A DNA stretch of 29,233 bases from the IMG/VR virus record IMGVR_UViG_3300042397_000933, positions 1-29,233 of that record. One strand, given 5' to 3'. Below, piece after piece: positions 28,646 through 29,233 of this stretch. The notes below the pieces were generated by a model that made no database searches, was not told the DNA's origin, and worked only from the letters and a program-made list of their open reading frames with translations. Positions within the stretch are counted from its first letter, which is position 1; every line of letters starts with the position of its first letter. The translations under genes were made by a program, and so were the position numbers. Origin of the DNA: a virus.

Positions 28646-29185
28646 ATGCGTATCAGAACCTTGGTTCCGATTGCCCTTGTTGCGGTTCTTGCAATTGCAT
28701 CCCTACCAACAAGCCACAGTCAGACCAGTGCTAATGCACCGCAAAATGTAGCAAGTATAATAAATCAAGATAGAAGTATCAGGATTGCTGAACTTGCAAC
28801 ATATGATAAAGAAAAGAAGAAAGAAAAAACTAGAGGTAATGAAAAAGCTTCTAGATCCAAGAGAGCTAACTCTCTTGCTGCTAAAGCTAATCAAGCTTTT
28901 GCAAAGTCCTATATGGAGTCTAAATACTCTTGGGGCGAAGACCAGCACTCTTGCCTTGTGAATCTATGGAATCGTGAAAGTGGGTGGAGGCATACTGCTG
29001 ACAACCCAACTTCAAGTGCCTATGGAATTCCACAAGCCTTGCCTGGAAAGAAAATGGCAAGTGCAGGGGCAGATTGGAGAACAAATCCAGAAACACAAAT
29101 CAAATGGGGTCTAAAGTATATTAAGCATAGATACGAGACCCCCTGTGGAGCATGGGGTGCATTCAAGAAAAAGGGCTGGTATTAA
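28646..29185 (+). CDS. Secreted lytic transglycosylase-like protein (lysozyme fold)
   Basis: The 179 residues begin with a Sec signal (about 1-25). A strongly basic Lys/Arg/Glu coiled-coil-like linker follows (about 50-90), then an SLT/lysozyme-like domain. The catalytic glutamate is E111 in NLWNRESGW; TSSAYGIPQALPG and WRTNPETQIKWGLKYI are the matching signature regions. The C-terminus GAWGAFKKKGWY is typical of actinobacterial wall hydrolases. It should cleave glycan strands outside the membrane without needing a holin, complementing the cytoplasmic M23 enzyme. It has its own promoter. Confidence 0.9.
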   Translation: MRIRTLVPIALVAVLAIASLPTSHSQTSANAPQNVASIINQDRSIRIAELATYDKEKKKEKTRGNEKASRSKRANSLAAKANQAFAKSYMESKYSWGEDQHSCLVNLWNRESGWRHTADNPTSSAYGIPQALPGKKMASAGADWRTNPETQIKWGLKYIKHRYETPCGAWGAFKKKGWY

Positions 29186-29198
29186 TTTACTAGTTTAA

Positions 29199-29233
29199 TT
29201 AGATGTCCTGAGCAAAGACATTAAACTGCTCAT
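29199..29233 (-). CDS. Possible C-terminal end of a convergent gene
   Basis: Reading leftward from the right edge, one frame gives EQFNVFAQDI and then TAA at 29201-29199. It would be the last ten codons of a minus-strand gene facing the lysis module. Composition is plausible, and the plus strand has no gene here, but ten codons cannot prove coding. Another minus frame also stays open to the edge. Confidence 0.25.
   Translation of the reverse strand, partial: EQFNVFAQDI

Noticed and set aside
1-29233. tRNA genes, insertion sequences, integrase or attachment sites
   Set aside because: Reading both strands I saw no cloverleaf with a T-loop signature, no transposase or integrase frame and no terminal inverted repeats. 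A tRNA scan would settle the first point.

Overview
The window is a contiguous piece of an AT-rich double-stranded DNA tailed-phage genome (Caudoviricetes-type). All convincing genes lie on the + strand, packed end to start, and they include a replisome, both terminase subunits and a lysis module. The likely host is an actinobacterium. The evidence is a WhiB-family Fe-S regulator, a secreted lytic transglycosylase of actinobacterial style, an FtsZ core of actinobacterial type, and repeated promoters whose -10 box sits 6-7 nt from the start codon, the architecture of leaderless mRNAs common in Actinobacteria. Low G+C fits phages of aquatic, low-GC actinobacteria better than phages of soil mycobacteria or streptomycetes, but the host is an inference.

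Layout. 1-10621 is replication and recombination: two small proteins, DnaB-like helicase, CHC2/TOPRIM primase, gp32-like ssDNA-binding protein in its own promoter-terminator unit, DnaE-type polymerase III alpha, MazG-like pyrophosphohydrolase, RecA, a small PD-(D/E)XK nuclease, a Cas4/RecB-like Fe-S nuclease, zinc-ribbon proteins and a RuvC-like resolvase. 10638-13678 holds a tiny HTH protein, an Nmad1-like protein and the terminase subunits. 13694-16084 has an RmlB-like sugar-nucleotide dehydratase and an IMPDH/GMP reductase family enzyme that share a promoter, plus a hypothetical. 16099-19505 has a three-module virion-associated-looking protein, membrane and unknown small proteins, WhiB and a bacterial-type SSB ending at a strong terminator. 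19569-22047 has an HNH endonuclease and a train of very small genes, several zinc-finger-like. 22062-25398 has a true FtsZ lacking its C-terminal tail, an FkbM methyltransferase, a GH130/GH43-like beta-propeller protein and a glycosyltransferase. 25472-29185 has two secreted proteins, two holin-like membrane proteins, an M23 endopeptidase and a secreted lytic transglycosylase. A convergent minus-strand gene may end at the right edge.

How it fits together. The left part builds a largely autonomous replisome and recombination set. MazG, the IMPDH/GMPR enzyme and the Nmad1 protein suggest control or modification of the nucleotide pool. RmlB, FkbM, the propeller protein and the glycosyltransferase suggest glycan remodelling. 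FtsZ suggests interference with host division. The right end is a lysis cassette. Portal, capsid and tail genes are not recognisable here and are probably outside the window.

Regulation is unusually readable. There are consensus TTGACA-N17/18-TAnnnT promoters inside the 3' ends of upstream genes, leaderless-type starts, and at least three promoters where a hairpin begins at about the predicted transcript 5' end.
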